A DNA stretch of 64,000 bases from Sphingomonas cavernae (GTDB lineage: Bacteria; Pseudomonadota; Alphaproteobacteria; Sphingomonadales; Sphingomonadaceae), in contig NZ_QYUM01000003.1 of NCBI RefSeq assembly GCF_003590775.1, positions 746,501-810,500 on the forward strand. The letters run 5' to 3'. Positions 60,536-64,000 of the stretch are shown piece by piece. The translations under genes were made by a program, and so were the position numbers. The notes beneath the pieces are model-generated. The model saw only the letters and a list, made by a program, of their open reading frames with translations, was not told the origin of the DNA and did no database searches. Each line of letters opens with the position of its first letter. Position 1 is the stretch's first letter.

Positions 60536-61041
60536 TGAGCGAGCGTATTGGCGTTTATCCGGGGACATTCGATCCGATCACGCTCGGACACATGGATATC
60601 ATTCGCCGCGGCGCGAAGCTGGTCGACCGGCTGGTGGTCGGGGTGACCACCAATCCCTCCAAGGCGCCGATGTTCTCGCTGGAAGAGCGGATGCACATGG
60701 TGCAGCGCGAGGTTGCGGCGATCGGGGGCGAGATTCATGTGGTGTCGTTCAATTCACTGCTGATGGACTTTGCCGAGCGCGAGGGTGCATCGATGATCGT
60801 GCGCGGCCTGCGCGCCGTGGCCGACTTCGAATATGAGTATCAGATGGCTGGGATGAACCAGCAGCTCAACGACAGGATCGAAACGGTCTTCCTCATGGCG
60901 GACGTCTCGCTGCAGCCCATCGCTTCGCGCCTGGTGAAGGAGATCGCGTTGTTCGGGGGCAATATCTCGCGCTTCGTCCCGGCGCCTGTCGAGACCGAAG
61001 TGAGGGCACGTGTCGCAGAAATCGGGCTCAAGGGCGACTAG
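60535..61041 (+). CDS. coaD: Phosphopantetheine adenylyltransferase
   Basis: A 168-residue enzyme of CoA synthesis, transferring AMP to 4'-phosphopantetheine. GVYPGTFDPITLGHMDII holds the HxGH-type nucleotidyltransferase motif as TLGHMD. Others are VGVTTNPSKAPMFSLEERMHMV, MIVRGLRAVADFEYEYQMAGMNQQL and SSRLVKEIALFGGNISRFVP-like end. It overlaps ispA by one base (TGATG), and its TAG stop opens a repeat. Confidence 0.97.
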   Translation: MSERIGVYPGTFDPITLGHMDIIRRGAKLVDRLVVGVTTNPSKAPMFSLEERMHMVQREVAAIGGEIHVVSFNSLLMDFAEREGASMIVRGLRAVADFEYEYQMAGMNQQLNDRIETVFLMADVSLQPIASRLVKEIALFGGNISRFVPAPVETEVRARVAEIGLKGD

Positions 61042-61086
61042 ACCTTGATCGTTTCAGGTTGAGCTTCCGCCTCAACCGATCAGGCT
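61038..61086. repeat. CTAGACCTTGATCGTTTCAGG repeat, copy 3
   Basis: It reads from the coaD stop codon (TAG in CTAGACC) through GATCGTTTCAGGTTGA and CTCAACCGATCAGGCTTT. It forms an imperfect stem. It lies between coaD and the cyclophilin gene and may attenuate transcription. Confidence 0.65.
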
Positions 61087-61165
61087 TTAAGCGTTCAGGC
61101 AGCTTTCAGCCGATGGCGCTTAGTCGGCGTCACGGAATTTGGTTCTGGGGATTGGAAAGAACAGC

Positions 61166-61891
61166 ATGAAATCGACATTTTTGGTGACGGCGCTGGCCGG
61201 ACTTTTCGCGAGCCAGGCGGCAGTAGCGCAGGATCAGCGACCCTCGCCCGCGCAATTGCCGATGCCTGCGGCCGCGCCTGACCCTGCCACCGATCAGCAG
61301 AATCTCGTCAATCTTGACCTCTCATCGGGCGGCCGGGTCGTGCTCCAGCTCCGTCCCGATGTCGCGCCCAACCATGTTGCGCGCATGAAGGCGCTCATCT
61401 GCCGCGGCTTCTATGACGGCATCATCTTCCACCGCGTGATCGACGGCTTCATGGCGCAGGCGGGCGATCCGACTGGGACGGGCGAGGGTGGTTCCGATCT
61501 TCCCGACCTCAAGGCCGAGTTCAATCTGTTGCCGCATCTGCGCGGCACGGTGTCGGCTGCACGTACCAACGACCCCGATACAGCGAACAGCCAGTTCTTC
61601 ATCATGCTGATGCCGCGCACGACGCTTGACCGGCGCTACACTGTTTACGGCCGGGTGATTTCGGGCATGCAGTATGTCGATGCGATCGAGAAGGGAGAAC
61701 CGCCCGCGAATCCGAGCAAGATATTGAAGGCGACGCTGGCTGGCGGTTGCGCCGGTGTGCCCACCGCACCCGCACCCGTAGCGCCGGCCCCCGCACCGGC
61801 AGCGCCCGTGGCCACGCCGCCCGCGGCCGAGGCTGCGCCGCTGCCCGCCGAGCCGACGACGCCCGAGGAGCCGGCTACCCCGCCGCAATAA
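61166..61891 (+). CDS. Periplasmic cyclophilin-type peptidylprolyl isomerase
   Basis: A 241-residue proline isomerase. Signal peptide [20 protein letters not shown], a short Pro/Ala linker, the cyclophilin domain (about residues 50-195: [80 protein letters not shown]) and a C-terminal Pro/Ala-rich tail of about 40 residues. The catalytic Arg/Phe/Gln-type [14 protein letters not shown] is intact. One base separates it from queA. Confidence 0.95.
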   Translation: MKSTFLVTALAGLFASQAAVAQDQRPSPAQLPMPAAAPDPATDQQNLVNLDLSSGGRVVLQLRPDVAPNHVARMKALICRGFYDGIIFHRVIDGFMAQAGDPTGTGEGGSDLPDLKAEFNLLPHLRGTVSAARTNDPDTANSQFFIMLMPRTTLDRRYTVYGRVISGMQYVDAIEKGEPPANPSKILKATLAGGCAGVPTAPAPVAPAPAPAAPVATPPAAEAAPLPAEPTTPEEPATPPQ

Positions 61892-61892
61892 G

Positions 61893-62927
61893 ATGCGCGT
61901 TGACCTGTTCGATTTCGAGTTACCGCCGGAGCGTATCGCCCTTCGGCCCGTGAGCCCGCGCGACAGTGCGCGGATGCTCGTCCTCGACGGTGGAAGCACG
62001 GCCGACTGCCACGTCAGCGACTTGCCGCAGCAGTTGCGCGCAGGTGACATGCTCGTCTTCAACGACACCCGCGTGATCCCCGCGCAGCTTGAGGGCATCC
62101 GCGGCCAGGCGCGGATCGGTGCGACACTTCACAAGCGCGAGGGACTGAGACGCTGGCGCGCCTTCATTCGCAATGCGAAGCGGCTGCGCGAGGGCGACGA
62201 GATCGATTTCGGCGCCGGCGTGTTCGCAACCGCCACCGATCGCGACGAGGATGGCAGCTTCGCGCTGGACTTTGGCGGCGATGAACCCGTTGAAGTGCTG
62301 CTCGAGCGCGCGGGCACGATGCCGTTGCCGCCCTATATCGCGGGCAAGCGCGCCACCGACGCCCAGGACCGCGAGGACTATCAGACGATGTTCGCGCGCG
62401 AAGCGGGGGCGGTTGCCGCGCCTACCGCGGCGCTGCACTTCACGCCGGGGCTGATCGCCGCGCTCGAGGCCGCGGGCGTCGAGACCGCGACGCTGACGCT
62501 GCATGTCGGTGCGGGCACCTTCTTGCCCGTCAAGGTCGAGGATACCGAGGCGCATCGGATGCATGCCGAATGGGGGCGGATCGACGCCGTGACCGCAGAA
62601 CGGCTCAACGCGGTGCGTGCCGGCGGTGGCCGGCTGATAGCGGTCGGGACGACGTCGCTTCGCCTGATCGAAAGCGCCGCCGGCGAAGACGGCCTTGTAC
62701 GGCCCTTCGACGGAGACACTGCGATCTTCATCACTCCCGGTTATCGGTTCAAGGCGATCGACGGGCTCATGACCAATTTCCATCTGCCGCGTTCGACGCT
62801 GTTCATGCTCGTGTCCGCGCTGATGGGGCGCGAGCGGATGCAGGCGGCCTATGCCCATGCGATCGCGAGCGGCTATCGCTTCTATTCCTATGGCGATGCC
62901 AGTTTGCTGCTGCCGGAGGAGCCATGA
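61893..62927 (+). CDS. queA: tRNA preQ1(34) S-adenosylmethionine ribosyltransferase-isomerase
   Basis: A 344-residue enzyme of queuosine synthesis, transferring the ribosyl moiety of SAM to preQ1 in tRNA. It shows [115 protein letters not shown] and the end [19 protein letters not shown]. The usual downstream partner tgt is replaced here by an ankyrin-like gene overlapping by four bases. Confidence 0.97.
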   Translation: MRVDLFDFELPPERIALRPVSPRDSARMLVLDGGSTADCHVSDLPQQLRAGDMLVFNDTRVIPAQLEGIRGQARIGATLHKREGLRRWRAFIRNAKRLREGDEIDFGAGVFATATDRDEDGSFALDFGGDEPVEVLLERAGTMPLPPYIAGKRATDAQDREDYQTMFAREAGAVAAPTAALHFTPGLIAALEAAGVETATLTLHVGAGTFLPVKVEDTEAHRMHAEWGRIDAVTAERLNAVRAGGGRLIAVGTTSLRLIESAAGEDGLVRPFDGDTAIFITPGYRFKAIDGLMTNFHLPRSTLFMLVSALMGRERMQAAYAHAIASGYRFYSYGDASLLLPEEP

Positions 62928-64000
62928 TCCAGTTGCTGCTGCTCAGCCTGCAAGTGGCGCCTGAGGCAGCGCCGCCAAATTCCTGGATGGCAGACACTTC
63001 AACCGTCGTTGAGCTGACACTTGACGAGAAGCGATCGATCTCCGCCTGCAGGCTGGTAAAGCGAACCAATATTGCGCGTTATGATGACGAGGCATGCGAG
63101 CGCGTGCTGGCGCACCCGGATGTTGCCCCGGCTGTGAAAAATGTGCCGAAGGCGCGCAGCACGTTTCAGTTCGAGCTGGTTTCGCAGGTTCGGGTCAGGC
63201 TGCCTGAGCCAGACGCGGACGCGCTGGAGGCAGAGCATGCGTTGCGACCGCTGACCGACGGCTGGGGCTACACGCCGGGGCTGACCTGCATCGGCCCCTT
63301 GTCGCTACGTCCGGTCAGCGCCTTTCTTGGGAATAATCCGGCGATTTCCTTACGCCCTGTCACGCGCGCCGATGTCCAAGCCCAAGGGCAGGCACTGGCC
63401 AGCTACGGTCGTTCATACAACCTCCTCGCCTTTGGCGATCGACGTTTCGCTTTTCCCGACCTCTGCCGCCGGGGCGAGAACTTGGCTGCCACCGCGATCA
63501 TCGGCGATTTGCCAAAAGGCTCTTCGCTTGATGACGGCAGCGTCTTCGGGGCCATCAGGCTTGGGGATCGCGCCTCGCTTGCCGCGCGGCTTCGCGCAGG
63601 GACCCAGTCTCTGGACAGGGTCGACCCCATGTTGAGACTGACGGCCGTGCAGCTCGCTGCGGCCAAAGGGCGCCTCGATATGATCCGTATCCTCACCGAC
63701 GGCGGTGCAAGGCTCTTCCCGCCTCCGGGGCAAAGTGCGCCTTGGCCGATATTCGAGTTGGCGGTTCGCTTCGGTCATCGCGAGTTAGCGAACTGGCTCC
63801 TGGCGCGCGTGCCGGTCGACCCCATGATGCCGGGGAGCATGAGGGCCGTGCTCAGCGCAGACCAGAATATCGGTACCGCATTTGCGCAATCGACGCTCCA
63901 TTCCATCCTAGGCCGCCAACCGGCGTTTATCACCCATGCTGCCTATGCGCCGTCGGGATCGGATTGGAAAAATGCCTCGGTCGAAACGCGTCGCGCGATT
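62924..64000 (+). CDS. Ankyrin-repeat-like protein, truncated by the window end
   Basis: An uninterrupted reading frame of 359 codons from ATG 62924 to the window edge. GGAGGA at the queA 3' end precedes the start, and the overlap is ATGA. The N-terminus ([18 protein letters not shown]) looks like a weak signal peptide. Two ankyrin-like helical repeats are seen around codons 207-297 ([67 protein letters not shown]). Function unknown. Cotranscription with queA is likely. Confidence 0.75.
   Translation, partial: MIQLLLLSLQVAPEAAPPNSWMADTSTVVELTLDEKRSISACRLVKRTNIARYDDEACERVLAHPDVAPAVKNVPKARSTFQFELVSQVRVRLPEPDADALEAEHALRPLTDGWGYTPGLTCIGPLSLRPVSAFLGNNPAISLRPVTRADVQAQGQALASYGRSYNLLAFGDRRFAFPDLCRRGENLAATAIIGDLPKGSSLDDGSVFGAIRLGDRASLAARLRAGTQSLDRVDPMLRLTAVQLAAAKGRLDMIRILTDGGARLFPPPGQSAPWPIFELAVRFGHRELANWLLARVPVDPMMPGSMRAVLSADQNIGTAFAQSTLHSILGRQPAFITHAAYAPSGSDWKNASVETRRAI

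Overview
The window is GC-rich (by eye well over 60 percent), gene-dense bacterial chromosome. Its gene families point to an alphaproteobacterium of the Sphingomonadales (Sphingomonas-like). The markers are a 41-residue aa3-oxidase subunit IV, TrcR (DUF1013), DUF1192, DUF6456, a DUF2793 protein at the end of an RcGTA-type cluster, and intergenic palindromes of the kind common in sphingomonads. Genus and species cannot be fixed from the sequence alone.

Layout. 1-8 kb: a secreted protein, a sigma-54 response regulator, a cytochrome oxidase small subunit and the proton-translocating transhydrogenase genes (pntAA, pntAB, pntB) with a LytS-type histidine kinase gene between pntAA and pntAB, then a MarR-like regulator and tRNA-Val(TAC). 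8.4-15.4 kb: an XRE regulator, DUF6456, a large DUF2339 membrane protein, an ATP-grasp protein, a glutathione transferase and an unrecognised coiled-coil protein. 15.6-31.9 kb: a near-complete gene transfer agent (GTA) structural cluster in RcGTA order: terminase small and large, portal, prohead protease, major capsid, head-tail genes, tail tube, chaperones, a short tape measure, DUF2460 distal tail protein, DUF2163 hub, NlpC/P60 peptidase, large tip protein and DUF2793. No integrase, repressor, replication or lysis gene is present, which favours a domesticated GTA over a prophage. An IS5-family element and a DUF559 gene separate terminase from portal, and repeats sit between several GTA genes, one of them supplying the start codon and first ~30 codons of a tail-chaperone gene.

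32-46 kb: an OmpA porin with a 21-proline linker, a small membrane protein, a PPP-type phosphatase, a second IS5-family element, a nucleotide-sugar block (wecC, wecB, UDP-glucuronate epimerase), sodC, an MFS transporter, a low-molecular-weight tyrosine phosphatase, thpR, a BI-1 family protein, a second GST, dienelactone hydrolase and a DJ-1/PfpI protein. 46-57 kb: an OmpA-like lipoprotein, a 7TM membrane GGDEF protein with a degenerate signature, clpA, DUF1192, a quinone oxidoreductase, an Xre-RES toxin-antitoxin pair, an LpxH-like phosphoesterase translationally coupled to a glycosyltransferase, and trcR. 57-64 kb: a metallo-hydrolase, a long-chain acyl-CoA ligase, xseB, ispA, coaD, a periplasmic cyclophilin, queA and an ankyrin-like protein running off the end.

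The most notable features are the GTA cluster with its repeat-derived gene parts and domain rearrangement, the kinase inside the transhydrogenase operon, and MITE-like palindromes whose CTAG-containing ends coincide with stop codons of neighbouring genes.
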